42,780 nucleotides of DNA from Spirochaetia bacterium (GCA_027859095.1 JAQIBN010000035.1:1-42780); one strand, 5' to 3'. Positions 28,051-38,145 are shown, counted from the stretch's first letter. The notes: generated from the sequence alone by a model not told the origin. Made by a program: numbers and translations.

Positions 28051-29709
28051 TTACCCGATCCCCATCATCTTCTTATTTACAAGCTTTCTTACAATTCTGG
28101 TATCTAATATACCCAGGGGTACTGGATTCTCTTCCGATTCTATTACGGGGAACTGTTCTCTTCCCAGTTGTTTTAAGGTTACCAATGCATCCTCAAGAGA
28201 CCTTGATTTTGTTATTAGCTCATGGGTTGGGTCAATAATGTCTCTTGCTAAAATCCAATCCCAGGTATCCTGGGAAGCCACCAATTGTTTTAGATCATTC
28301 ATGGTTATCATACCTATGGTCTTATTATTCTTATCTACCACAGGGAGACAAAAGTAATCACCTTCGGAAAAGTAGGGAATAAGCTGATTTATTGAATCTG
28401 TTTCTTTTATATTCGGAATATTCTTTTCAAGTACATCCTCCAGAGTTAATTTTGCTATAATATCTTCTTCTGTAATATTTTTACCTGTCTCTTTTGCCAG
28501 TTTAATAGCAATTTTGACCATTGTCGGTCCTATGATTTGTACAATAAAAGTTGTCGCAGTTACTCCTGCAATAATAATATCCCCTAGATAAACACCATCT
28601 GCAAGTACAAGCTCATTCAAATGTCTGCTTGCCATAATAGCCAGTCCTATAGCAACACCTCCCTGAGCAAATAATCCCATACCTGTATATTTTTGAACAA
28701 CAGGATCAGCTTTAGTTATTTTTGCTCCAATCCAGGCCCCAAGCATTTTGCCTGCACTCCGAAAAAAAACATAAAGGCCAACAATAATCCATAAAAAGCC
28801 CGGCATATTATTCAAGGTTAATCGTGCTCCTACCAGAACAAAAAAGAGTACATAAATAGGAGAGGCAAAACTTTTTATAAGCTCAAATAGTTCTTTGCTC
28901 CTTTTTGGTGCCATATTGGTGATTACAATTCCCAGGGTCATAGATGCAAGAATAACATCCAGATGAAGCATTAGGGATAGAGCAATAACAATAAGTAATG
29001 TTCCAATAGTAAAAACCATTGTACGGGTCTTGTCACTGCTGTAGCGGACAATGATGTTCATGAAAAAGCCGGCTGCTCCTCCCAGGGCAACAGCACCAAA
29101 GAGTTCAATACATATGGATATAAGCTGCTCCAGTATAGAAGTATCTCCTCCTATAAGCATTTGAGCTGCTCCTGTTCCGAGACCGTAAAGGGTCATAGCA
29201 AGAGCATCATCCAGGGCAACAATGGCAATTATTGTTGTAGTTAAAACTCCTTTCGATCTATATTCCCAAAGAACATCCATAGTTGAAGCCGGATCGGTTG
29301 CAGAGGCAATAGCACCAAATACAATGCCTCCTGCAAGGGAAGCTCCCAAGTTTTTGGTAAAAATATAAAGTATCAAGCTAACAGAAATTGTTACGAGTGA
29401 AAAAGCAAGTACCCCTTCTCCAAATAATATTGCAGAAAACTGTTTCCCATATTTTTTCATTGTACTGCCGTGAAGTTCCCCTCCTACCAGGAACCCTATT
29501 ATTCCCAGAGCAAAAAAATTAAAATTATCCAGAGAGAGAATGACATCACTATTAATAAATTTCAGCCCGCTTTTGCCTATTATTAAGCCGATTACCAGAT
29601 ATCCCAGGACCTGGGGAATTTTTATTTTTTGAAAAAACCATGCACCAGCAATTCCTCCAAAAACAGCAAGACCCAAAATGAGAAGAATGCTTGATTGTAC
29701 ATTTAGCAT
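28051..29709 (-). CDS. CPA2-type cation:proton antiporter with C-terminal CBS pair
   Basis: 552 aa; many TM segments, GAIASATDPASTMDVL, ALDDALAMTLYG, VGARLTLNNMPGF; C-terminal CBS-like EDVLEKNIPNIKETDSINQLIPYF...LPVVDKNNKTIGMITMNDL. Confidence 0.88.
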   Translation of the reverse strand: MLNVQSSILLILGLAVFGGIAGAWFFQKIKIPQVLGYLVIGLIIGKSGLKFINSDVILSLDNFNFFALGIIGFLVGGELHGSTMKKYGKQFSAILFGEGVLAFSLVTISVSLILYIFTKNLGASLAGGIVFGAIASATDPASTMDVLWEYRSKGVLTTTIIAIVALDDALAMTLYGLGTGAAQMLIGGDTSILEQLISICIELFGAVALGGAAGFFMNIIVRYSSDKTRTMVFTIGTLLIVIALSLMLHLDVILASMTLGIVITNMAPKRSKELFELIKSFASPIYVLFFVLVGARLTLNNMPGFLWIIVGLYVFFRSAGKMLGAWIGAKITKADPVVQKYTGMGLFAQGGVAIGLAIMASRHLNELVLADGVYLGDIIIAGVTATTFIVQIIGPTMVKIAIKLAKETGKNITEEDIIAKLTLEDVLEKNIPNIKETDSINQLIPYFSEGDYFCLPVVDKNNKTIGMITMNDLKQLVASQDTWDWILARDIIDPTHELITKSRSLEDALVTLKQLGREQFPVIESEENPVPLGILDTRIVRKLVNKKMMGIG

Positions 29710-29711
29710 AT

Positions 29712-30356
29712 TTATTCTCCCTTAGTGAGATAGTTATAGATTTTAGCCGGATCGCCTTCTGTTAGTAGTTTATTCCTGAAGGATTCATCTTTTAACAGCT
29801 TGCTGATAGATGCCAGAAGTTTTAGATATTCGGCATGCTGATTTTGGGCTGCTGCAACCATAAAAACAATCCTCACTGGATTATCATCCAATGTTTGATA
29901 ATCAATTATATCAATTTTATTAACTGCCACTGAAAGGGCAATATCTCTGACAGAGTTAATTCGTATATGGGGGATTCCTATGCCAAGGCCAATTCCAGTA
30001 CTCATCAAGTTCTCTCTTTCCCAAATAGCTGACTCAAGTTTCTTCCTGTCTTTTATCTGGGGAGCCTCTGAAAGATTATCAATAAGAGCTGTAATAATAT
30101 CTCTTTTAGTTGAAAAATTGGTAATAAGAACTCTTTCAGGAGCAAGTAAATGGTTAAGATCACTTAAGCCAATTTCTTTATTATTTTTCTTAAGTCTTTC
30201 ATTAACCCAGCGGTCAATTTCACTCTTACTGAATCTCCAAACATTTCCCAATTTTCCTGCAGGGATATCCCCTTTCTGAGCCCAGTCATAGATTGTTCTT
30301 TCTGATATTTTTATATATTTTGCGACTTCTTCAATCGTAAGGATGGTATCTTCCAT
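29712..30356 (-). CDS. Fusion: excisionase/MerR-type HTH + PTS EIIA (fructose/Ntr type)
   Basis: 214 aa; ILTIEEVAKYIKISERTIYDWAQKGDIPAGKLGNVWRFSKSEIDRWV, then EIIA with IGIGIPHIRINSVRDIALSV active-site His. Confidence 0.9.
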   Translation of the reverse strand: MEDTILTIEEVAKYIKISERTIYDWAQKGDIPAGKLGNVWRFSKSEIDRWVNERLKKNNKEIGLSDLNHLLAPERVLITNFSTKRDIITALIDNLSEAPQIKDRKKLESAIWERENLMSTGIGLGIGIPHIRINSVRDIALSVAVNKIDIIDYQTLDDNPVRIVFMVAAAQNQHAEYLKLLASISKLLKDESFRNKLLTEGDPAKIYNYLTKGE

Positions 30357-30574
30357 TAATTGCCTCCATTTGTTTTAAAATTACTAAAAAAATGTAGTAA
30401 ATGTCAATATATGTTAATAATTGTATAAATAAAGTGAGTTGTTTTTTTCTATATTAATAACATCATAAATATTACAAAAATGTAATTTATCAGTAAGGTT
30501 GTTGTAATTCATCTGATGTAGTATATCTTTCATATTAAAAACAGCAACGTAAGCCTGGTCGCCAACAAGTTGGC

Positions 30575-30654
30575 CTGGTCGGGACTTCGTCCCTGCTCGG
30601 CCATGCAACCGTGGCTGGTCGGGACTTCGTCCCTGCTCGGCCATGCAACCGTGG
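30575..30654. repeat. Two perfect tandem 40-bp GC-rich repeats (plus degenerate partial third) upstream of moxR
   Basis: CTGGTCGGGACTTCGTCCCTGCTCGGCCATGCAACCGTGG at 30575-30614 and 30615-30654; followed by CTGCTCGGCTATGCTATCGTAGG. Confidence 0.9.
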
Positions 30655-30686
30655 CTGCTCGGCTATGCTATCGTAGGAGATTTTAT

Positions 30687-31697
30687 ATGAATGAAGAAGT
30701 ATCTGGTGCTGTGCTTGATGTTGCAGGTACCGGAAAAAAAGTAGACCAGGTATCTGGTTTATTAGCCAGTCTAAGATTGGAAATCCAGAAAATTATTGTT
30801 GGTCAGGACTATCTGATAGATCGTTTAATTATAGGACTTCTATGTAATAATCATGTACTAATTGAAGGAGTTCCAGGGTTGGCAAAAACATTGTCAATTA
30901 CAACCTTGGCAAAAACTCTGAATTTAGACTTTCACAGAATCCAGTTCACTCCCGATTTACTTCCTGCAGATTTAATTGGAACCCTAATTTATAATCCTAA
31001 AACAGGAGAATTTACTCCAAAAAAAGGACCTGTTTTTTCAAATATTATTCTTGCAGATGAAATAAACCGTGCTCCGGCTAAGGTTCAGAGTGCTTTACTG
31101 GAAGCTATGCAGGAACGTCAGGTTACCATTGGCGATGAAACTCATGCTCTGGACACTCCCTTTATGGTGCTTGCTACTCAAAATCCTATTGAGCAGGGTG
31201 GAACTTATCCATTACCTGAAGCACAAGTGGACAGATTTATGCTTAAGTTAAAAATAACCTATCCCAGTAAAGCAGATGAGCTTCTTATATTAAAACGTAT
31301 GGCTAAATCTAATCCTAATATGGAAGTTCTTCCAATCATTGGTTCAAAAGAAATACTAATGTTAAGGGATCTGACTGATGAGATCTACATGGATGAGAAA
31401 ATAGAGGAATATATTGTAAATATTATAGACGCCACCAGGCATCCTGAAGATTATGGCCTGGATTTGGGAAACTATATTCAGTATGGAGCTTCTCCAAGGG
31501 CTACAATTTATCTAACCATGGCTTCAAAAGCCTATGCACTTCTTCAAAGCCGGGGATATGTTACGCCACAGGATGTGAAATCCATAGGAATGGATGTTCT
31601 CAGGCACAGGGTTATAATTAGTTACGAAGCCGAGGCAGATGAGAAAACCCCAGAGGATATTCTCCAGTCAATTTTTAGTGTGGTGGAAGTACCATGA
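30687..31697 (+). CDS. moxR: MoxR family AAA ATPase
   Basis: IEGVPGLAKT Walker A, ILADEINRAPAKVQSALLEAMQERQVT. ATG 30687 follows TAGGAGA; the ORF-track start at 30570 reads through the tandem repeats. Confidence 0.93.
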   Translation: MNEEVSGAVLDVAGTGKKVDQVSGLLASLRLEIQKIIVGQDYLIDRLIIGLLCNNHVLIEGVPGLAKTLSITTLAKTLNLDFHRIQFTPDLLPADLIGTLIYNPKTGEFTPKKGPVFSNIILADEINRAPAKVQSALLEAMQERQVTIGDETHALDTPFMVLATQNPIEQGGTYPLPEAQVDRFMLKLKITYPSKADELLILKRMAKSNPNMEVLPIIGSKEILMLRDLTDEIYMDEKIEEYIVNIIDATRHPEDYGLDLGNYIQYGASPRATIYLTMASKAYALLQSRGYVTPQDVKSIGMDVLRHRVIISYEAEADEKTPEDILQSIFSVVEVP

Positions 31698-32575
31698 TTT
31701 CCCGGGATCTGGCAAAAAAGATCCGCTATATTCAGATCACCACCAGTAGAGCTGCAAACAGCACCTTTGCAGGAGAGTATGAGAGTGTTTTCAAAGGACA
31801 GGGGATTGAGTTCGATGAAGTACGGGAATATCAGGCTGGAGATGATACTAGAGCAATAGACTGGAATGTAACAGCAAGAACAGGTGTTCCCTTTATTAAA
31901 CGCTTTGTTGAAGAACGGGAACTCATTGTTATGTTTCTGGTGGACATGAGTGGATCCGGGGTATTTGGGAGTATTGAGAAAACAAAAAATGGAATTGCTG
32001 CAGAAATTTGCTCTTTACTTGCATTTTCAGCTATTAAAAATAACGATAAGATAGGACTTATAGTATTTACAGATACTGTTGAGTTTTATCTTCCACCGGA
32101 AAAGGGAACCAGGCATGTTTTAAGACTAATTGAAGAAATTCTTAGTTTTAATCCCAAAGGGGTAAAAACAGATATTGGTGCAGCTTTGGATTATTTGGGT
32201 AGGGTAAGTAATAAAAAAACGGTAGCCTTTTTAATATCTGATTATCTTGATACCCACTATGAACAAAAACTTAGAGTAATGAATAAGCGCCATGATCTAA
32301 TTGCTGTTACAATTAGTGATCCCAGAGAGGTCGATTTGCCAAAGATAGGTATGGTTAGACTTCTTGATGCAGAAACAGGAGAAAGTATTGTCATTGATAC
32401 TAATAGTGAAAAGGTACGAAGCTGGTACCGTGTAAAATCTTTGGAACGAAAAGATAAATTAAAAAGAGTTTTTTTTACATCCGGAATAGATCAGATTGAT
32501 ATTCGTACAGATAAAGATTATTTAAAAAGTATAACTACATTTTTTCTGAACAGAGAAAGGCGGCTTAAAAGGTGA
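31694..32575 (+). CDS. DUF58 domain protein
   Basis: 293 aa; FDEVREYQAGDDTRAIDWNVTART, LVDMSGSG MIDAS-like motif; follows moxR. Confidence 0.92.
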   Translation: MISRDLAKKIRYIQITTSRAANSTFAGEYESVFKGQGIEFDEVREYQAGDDTRAIDWNVTARTGVPFIKRFVEERELIVMFLVDMSGSGVFGSIEKTKNGIAAEICSLLAFSAIKNNDKIGLIVFTDTVEFYLPPEKGTRHVLRLIEEILSFNPKGVKTDIGAALDYLGRVSNKKTVAFLISDYLDTHYEQKLRVMNKRHDLIAVTISDPREVDLPKIGMVRLLDAETGESIVIDTNSEKVRSWYRVKSLERKDKLKRVFFTSGIDQIDIRTDKDYLKSITTFFLNRERRLKR

Positions 32576-33540
32576 TTAAGCTGTTAAAGAAAATTTTTCT
32601 AATATTAATATTACTATTGATCATTATTTCCTGTAAAAAAGAACATCAAAGTTTTCAAGCAGATGACTATGAATATACAAATAGCTTTTCTAAAGGACCA
32701 ATTTCTTTAGAGATGATGTTAGATAAGATAGAAATTAATACTTCAGAGAATATTCAAATAATCCTTAAAGGAAAAGCTTCTGATGGGTGGAAACCCTCAT
32801 TTCCTGATATGACTGAGACTCTGGATAAATTTACCTTAGTAAGTGTTTCTGAAACAGTTCCCCGTATAGAAGATGATGGGTCAATCGGAATTAATAGAAC
32901 TATTGTTTTGAAACCATTTTTATCTGGAGAATATGAAATTCCCAGGTTATCTCTTGATTATAGTAATGAACATGAAAATAAAGGTGTTCTTTTAAGTAGT
33001 CCAGTTTCTATTAATGTTACCAGCCTGCTACCGGAAAATACTGATAACCTTCAGTTAAAGGAAATTATGGAACCTGATACTTATAATTATTGGAAACTGG
33101 TTCTTTATATTTCCATAGCAGTGATTATTGTTGGAGGGGTTTTTCTGGTATTATTTTCTATTCGTAAACGGAAAAGAGGGAAGCTTATTCTGGGAATACC
33201 GCCTTCTGAAGAAGCTTTTACTAAACTAACTCTTCTTCTTGATAAAAAACTTCCAGAGGAAGGGAAATACAAAGAGTTTTATTTTCAGTTAAATTTGATA
33301 GTTAGAATATATATAGAAAGGCAATTTGCAATAAGAGCTCCGGAACAGACGACTGAAGAGTTTCTTCAGGATCTGGCTATTTCCAATGAAATATCAGATG
33401 AATTTAAACAGGTTTTGAAGGATTTTTTAATACATTCGGATCTGGTTAAGTTTGCTCTTCTTAAACCAGGAGAAGAAGAACTTACAGGCTCCGTGGAGTC
33501 ATGTAAGAACTTTATAAAGGTAACAGGAGAAATGTCATGA
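32572..33540 (+). CDS. Membrane/lipoprotein of Bat operon (BatD-like N-terminus, DUF4381-like C-terminus)
   Basis: 322 aa; lipobox-like LLIIISC, single TM YISIAVIIVGGVFLVLF, C-terminal YIERQFAIRAPEQTTEEFLQDL. Confidence 0.7.
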   Translation: MIKLLKKIFLILILLLIIISCKKEHQSFQADDYEYTNSFSKGPISLEMMLDKIEINTSENIQIILKGKASDGWKPSFPDMTETLDKFTLVSVSETVPRIEDDGSIGINRTIVLKPFLSGEYEIPRLSLDYSNEHENKGVLLSSPVSINVTSLLPENTDNLQLKEIMEPDTYNYWKLVLYISIAVIIVGGVFLVLFSIRKRKRGKLILGIPPSEEAFTKLTLLLDKKLPEEGKYKEFYFQLNLIVRIYIERQFAIRAPEQTTEEFLQDLAISNEISDEFKQVLKDFLIHSDLVKFALLKPGEEELTGSVESCKNFIKVTGEMS

Positions 33541-34532
33541 TGTTTCAAAATCCACTGGCTTTTCTGTTTCTTTTTGGAATTCCCCTTGCTGTTTTAATGC
33601 GCCACAGGAAAACTAAAAGAGACCAGTCAGGAATACCTTTTCCTTCTGTAGCTATTGCAGCTGGTATACCCAGATCATTTCGTCAGAGACTTAGTTTTAT
33701 TAAACCTTTATTACTGATATTTGCAATGGTTCTTTTAGTTATAGCACTTGCCCGGCCGAGGTATGGGATGGAAGAAGTTAAGACTGTAAATAAAGGAATT
33801 GCTATAGAGATGGTTGTTGACCATTCTGGTAGTATGGGTGCGGGTATTCGTTATGAAGGGAAAAATATTACCAGACTTGATGCCGTTAAACTTGTATTTA
33901 CAAATTTTGTTATGGGTAATGGTAAGGAATTAGAAGGAAGATCAAATGATTTAGTAGGTCTTGTAAGTTTTGCACGATATGCTGATACTGTTTATCCTTT
34001 ATCACTTTCTCATACTACTATAACTGGGTTTTTAAAAAATGTTTCTTTGGTCACTAATAAAAATGAAGATGGAACAGCTATTGGTGATGCGATTGCTTTA
34101 GGTTCTGCAAGACTAAAAACAGTTGAGACCGAATTGGAAAAACAAGGGAATGATGTCGGTTATATAATAAAAAGTAAAATTATTATTCTTTTAACTGATG
34201 GTCAGAATAACTGGGGCAAATTAACACCTCTTGAAGCTGCAGAACTTGCCAGGGATTGGGGTATAAAAATATATACAATAGGTATTGGGGGCGAAGATAT
34301 TAATACTTTGGCTCAGGTTTCAAATATAACCGGAGGTAAGCATTTTACTGCAGATAATGTTAGTGGTTTGACAAAAGTCTATGAGGAAATAGACTCTCTT
34401 GAAAAAAGTGAAATTGAATCAGTAAAATATATGGATTATAAAGAAGCATTTCTACCTTTTGTTATAGCAGCTCTTTTTTCAATTTCATTATATATTATTT
34501 TATCTGCAACACTGTTAAGGAGGATACCTTAG
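33537..34532 (+). CDS. batA: VWA domain membrane protein BatA
   Basis: 331 aa; MVVDHSGSM MIDAS motif, N- and C-terminal TMs, operon position. Confidence 0.88.
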   Translation: MMFQNPLAFLFLFGIPLAVLMRHRKTKRDQSGIPFPSVAIAAGIPRSFRQRLSFIKPLLLIFAMVLLVIALARPRYGMEEVKTVNKGIAIEMVVDHSGSMGAGIRYEGKNITRLDAVKLVFTNFVMGNGKELEGRSNDLVGLVSFARYADTVYPLSLSHTTITGFLKNVSLVTNKNEDGTAIGDAIALGSARLKTVETELEKQGNDVGYIIKSKIIILLTDGQNNWGKLTPLEAAELARDWGIKIYTIGIGGEDINTLAQVSNITGGKHFTADNVSGLTKVYEEIDSLEKSEIESVKYMDYKEAFLPFVIAALFSISLYIILSATLLRRIP

Positions 34533-34534
34533 CT

Positions 34535-35545
34535 ATGATGTTTAGGTTTATTTCATTGACAAATATTAATTATCTATGGCTCGTTCCATTATTAGTTTTA
34601 GTATATGTATATGATCATTATAAGAGAAAAGCAGCTCTTTTAAATTTTATACATGATAATTATCTTCAAAAAATATCTTCTCTTGTAAATATAAAAAGAC
34701 GAAGGACAGAGCAGATACTTTTAATCTTATCTATAATGTTTATTGTTCTGGCAATGGCCAGACCGGGATGGAATCCACAGGCAGTAACTGTTGAACGAAA
34801 GGGAAGGGATGTTGTTTTTATCATAGATATATCCAGAAGTATGCTTGCAGAAGATATAAAACCAAACAGGCTTGAGCGTGCAAAAACAGAGATTATTGAT
34901 ACGGTCTCCAGGCTTTCAGGAAGCAGAGTTGCTCTTCTTGAATTTGCAGGAACAGCCGTAGTTAAATCACCTCTTACTACAGATTATGCTTTTTTTAGAA
35001 CAGCTACTGAAAGTCTTTCTGTTAATGATGTTTCCAGAGGTGGCACCATGCTTGGGGATGCACTGCGAGAGGCCATGACCCAGATTTTAGACCCTAAGGA
35101 AAAGAATTTTAAGGATATAATTCTTATAACAGATGGTGAAGATCATGAGAGTTTTCCTGTGGAAGCTGCAAAAGCAGCAGGAGAACAGGGCGTTCGATTA
35201 ATAATAATTGGTCTTGGAGATGAAAATCAGGGGACCAGAATCCCTATAATAGATACTGAAGGTAAGAAAACATTTCTTACTTATAATGGAGAGGAAGTCT
35301 GGACAAAACTGGATGCCGGGACACTTAGAGAGATGGCTGCAGTTAGCCCTGGAGGAAAGTATTTGAATGTTGGAACAGGTGCTTTCGATCTTGGAGAAAT
35401 TTATCTCCGGTTAATAGCAAGTGCAGAAAAAAAAGACCTTCAGGGTGATACTATTATGAAATATCAGGAGTTATTTCAATATTTTATTTTTCTATCTTTT
35501 ATAATTCTACTCTTTGGATATTTTAAACAGGAGGGAAATTCCTGA
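34535..35545 (+). CDS. batB: VWA domain membrane protein BatB
   Basis: 336 aa; IDISRSMLAEDIKPNRLERAK motif, TMs. Confidence 0.9.
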   Translation: MMFRFISLTNINYLWLVPLLVLVYVYDHYKRKAALLNFIHDNYLQKISSLVNIKRRRTEQILLILSIMFIVLAMARPGWNPQAVTVERKGRDVVFIIDISRSMLAEDIKPNRLERAKTEIIDTVSRLSGSRVALLEFAGTAVVKSPLTTDYAFFRTATESLSVNDVSRGGTMLGDALREAMTQILDPKEKNFKDIILITDGEDHESFPVEAAKAAGEQGVRLIIIGLGDENQGTRIPIIDTEGKKTFLTYNGEEVWTKLDAGTLREMAAVSPGGKYLNVGTGAFDLGEIYLRLIASAEKKDLQGDTIMKYQELFQYFIFLSFIILLFGYFKQEGNS

Positions 35546-35546
35546 T

Positions 35547-36299
35547 ATGATAAAGAAGTTTATTTTAGCATATTTGTTATCAATTTTATTATTGATCCTG
35601 ACTCCTTCATATATATTTTCTATGGGATTTAAAGAGAATGAATTAAATGGAAATAATCTTTACAAAGAAGATGATTTTGAGGGAGCATCTTTAGAATATA
35701 CTGAAGGTCTTACTAAGAAAGCTGATTATAAACTCTACTATAACAGGGGCGTTTCTTATTATAAATTAGGTCAGTACGATAAGTCATTTTCAGATTTTGA
35801 AAACTCTGCTACCTATGCAAATTCTGAAGGTGATCAGATAAAAGCTGTTTATAATGCAGGTAACAGCAATTATATGATGGCAGAAACTGTAAAAAATGAA
35901 AATCCTGGTCAGGCACTGGAGCTATTTGGCAAAGCTGTTAATCATTATGAAAGAGTTTTGGAACTGGATACTGATAACGATGATGCTTCCTACAATCTTG
36001 AATTGGCAAGGTTGAGACTGGACGAAATAAAACAACAGCAAAGTGAAGATCAGCAATCTGAGGATCAACCGGACGGAGATCAACAATCTGACAATGGTTC
36101 TGAAGATGGTCAGCAGGATGGTGAACAGCAGAATTCTGATCAGCAACAGCAAGATCAACAGATAGAAAGTTCTGAGTCATCATACCTCTCTGAAGAAATC
36201 TCACCAAAAGATATTCTAAATGAAGAGGCCAGAAGGCAGGACGCAATACAGGCTCTAATAACAAGTGGTTCCGGAGAGTTAGTGGATAAGGACTGGTAG
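35547..36299 (+). CDS. batC: TPR protein BatC
   Basis: TPR-like repeats (YYNRGVSYYKLGQYDKSFSDFE) and Q/D/E-rich C-terminal region; start MIKKFILAY preferred to track start 35514. Confidence 0.85.
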   Translation: MIKKFILAYLLSILLLILTPSYIFSMGFKENELNGNNLYKEDDFEGASLEYTEGLTKKADYKLYYNRGVSYYKLGQYDKSFSDFENSATYANSEGDQIKAVYNAGNSNYMMAETVKNENPGQALELFGKAVNHYERVLELDTDNDDASYNLELARLRLDEIKQQQSEDQQSEDQPDGDQQSDNGSEDGQQDGEQQNSDQQQQDQQIESSESSYLSEEISPKDILNEEARRQDAIQALITSGSGELVDKDW

Positions 36300-36300
36300 A

Positions 36301-38145
36301 ATGAAAAGAGTTGTTATTTTACTCATTATTACTGTTCTGTTATCTCTATCGTTTCCATTATTTGGAAACGATATTGAGATTGTTGCAGTTGTGGAAAAGA
36401 ATATTTTAAGTGTTGGGGAATCCTTTATTTTTCAGATACAGATAAAGGGAAGTGACAATGCTTCAAATCTCCCGGAAGATAACTGGTCCGATCCTGCTTT
36501 TAAAAATAGTTTTAATGTAGAATTTCTTGGAGGACAAAATAACAGCAGCAGGCAGATTAGTGTAATTAATGGCCGCAGAAAAGAGACCATAAATACTGCA
36601 TATATTATATCCTGGTTATTAACACCCCTGAAATCAGGAACTTTGCTAATTCCTTCTGTGACAGTTAATATAGAGGGGAAAAAATATGTTACAAGATCTA
36701 TTAAAATTGAATCAAAGGAAGCTGAAGAGAGTGAAAATCTCAAACTACTTGTTTCTTTTGATAAAGATCCAGTTTACGTTGGAGAACCTCTGCTAATTAA
36801 ATTTACCTGGTATATTGGAATGAATATAAATGATTTTATCTTTTCAATTCCTTTTTTTAAGGATAATAACTTTAGTTTTATTGATACATCCGGGTCAAAC
36901 CCTGATCCTGCCTCTTTAGTTAGATTCCCTGTAGACGGTGTTCCTGTAACTGCAGTTCAAGGTAAAGGAACCCTTAAAGGAGATTCTTTTACTACAGTTA
37001 CATTCAGTAAGCTTGTTATTCCTAAAACTCCAGGTAATTTTAATATTCCAGAATCTGTTATATCTGTTAGTGCTCAAATTTCAAAGGGAGGCAGGGGAAG
37101 CGATCTCTTTAGTTCCTTTTTTTCTTCTGTTTCACCGGAATATCAACAGTTTACTGTACCTTCAAATAATCTAACTTTAAAGGTTCTACCCCTTCCTTCA
37201 ATAGGAAAGCCGGATAACTTTAATGGATATATAGGTGAATTAAATATTGAAACCAGTGCAAGTCCTCTTAATGTAAGGGTAGGTGATCCTATTACCTTTT
37301 CTATGAAAATAAGCGGCCCAAAGAATATTTCAGAATGGGATCCTCCTGAGTTGCAGAAACAGTATGAACTAGCAGCTAATTTCAAAATGCCTTCAGAAAT
37401 ATCCGCAGGAAAAATTGATGGTAGCAGTGTTGTATTTACTCAGACAATTAGATCTTTAAACGAAGCTGTTACTCAGATACCAGCCCTTGAAATTCCATAT
37501 TTTGATACATTAAAAGGAATCTATAGAATTGCAAGGTCTCAACCAATTCCAATTACTGTTGCAAAGGGATCTTCTGTACGAGTGGAAGGATCAACCAGTT
37601 CAAATCCCAGTGATATGCAGCAGGAAGTTGTTCAGGCTTTAAATAACGGAATTAATTTCAATTATAATGATATTGATATTCTTAAAAATCAGAGTTTTGG
37701 TCTCAGAGTTTTCAGAAAATCCCCGGTAATACTTTTACTTATATTACCTCCGCTATTTTTTCTGGTTATATTATTTTTAATAATTTCAAAAAATATAAAG
37801 TTCTTTCCTAATAAAAACACAAATAAAAATTCATTATCAGAGATAACAAAAGAATTAAAAAAGATTGAATCCAACCTGAATAGTAGCTCTGAGGAACCTG
37901 AAAAAAAAGTAAAAATACTTTTTCAAAGATACATACTAAATAAAATATCCGGATCAGGAGGATTTATTACTGAAAAAGATGTAAATAATTCTAATTTTCC
38001 TCTGATATTTGAGGCTTTTTCTCTTATTGATGAAATCCAATATGCAGGGGTGAACATTCAGAATCGGGAATGGGAGTTAAAATTAAAGAGCCTAATTAAT
38101 AAGGTTATTCTTGCTCTAGAAGATTTTGAAGGGAGAATAAAATAA
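36301..38145 (+). CDS. batD: BatD family protein
   Basis: 614 aa; signal peptide, Ig-like repeats, NIEGKKYVTRSIKI, C-terminal TM; operon position. Confidence 0.88.
   Translation: MKRVVILLIITVLLSLSFPLFGNDIEIVAVVEKNILSVGESFIFQIQIKGSDNASNLPEDNWSDPAFKNSFNVEFLGGQNNSSRQISVINGRRKETINTAYIISWLLTPLKSGTLLIPSVTVNIEGKKYVTRSIKIESKEAEESENLKLLVSFDKDPVYVGEPLLIKFTWYIGMNINDFIFSIPFFKDNNFSFIDTSGSNPDPASLVRFPVDGVPVTAVQGKGTLKGDSFTTVTFSKLVIPKTPGNFNIPESVISVSAQISKGGRGSDLFSSFFSSVSPEYQQFTVPSNNLTLKVLPLPSIGKPDNFNGYIGELNIETSASPLNVRVGDPITFSMKISGPKNISEWDPPELQKQYELAANFKMPSEISAGKIDGSSVVFTQTIRSLNEAVTQIPALEIPYFDTLKGIYRIARSQPIPITVAKGSSVRVEGSTSSNPSDMQQEVVQALNNGINFNYNDIDILKNQSFGLRVFRKSPVILLLILPPLFFLVILFLIISKNIKFFPNKNTNKNSLSEITKELKKIESNLNSSSEEPEKKVKILFQRYILNKISGSGGFITEKDVNNSNFPLIFEAFSLIDEIQYAGVNIQNREWELKLKSLINKVILALEDFEGRIK

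Noticed and set aside
30414-30644. Minus-strand 76-aa ORF over the tandem repeats
   Set aside because: Repeat-encoded frame with no domain-like composition, opposite the moxR leader.
30575-30654. Tandem GC-rich repeats as a CRISPR array
   Set aside because: The copies are directly abutting with no unique spacers and no cas genes are nearby.
30570-30686. Extended MoxR N-terminus MAWSGLRPCSAMQPWLVG...
   Set aside because: Reads through the tandem repeat; ATG 30687 has a better ribosome site and a normal MoxR N-terminus.
35922-36264. Minus-strand ORFs opposite the batC Q-rich region
   Set aside because: Low-complexity antisense frames produced by the Gln/Asp codon repeats.
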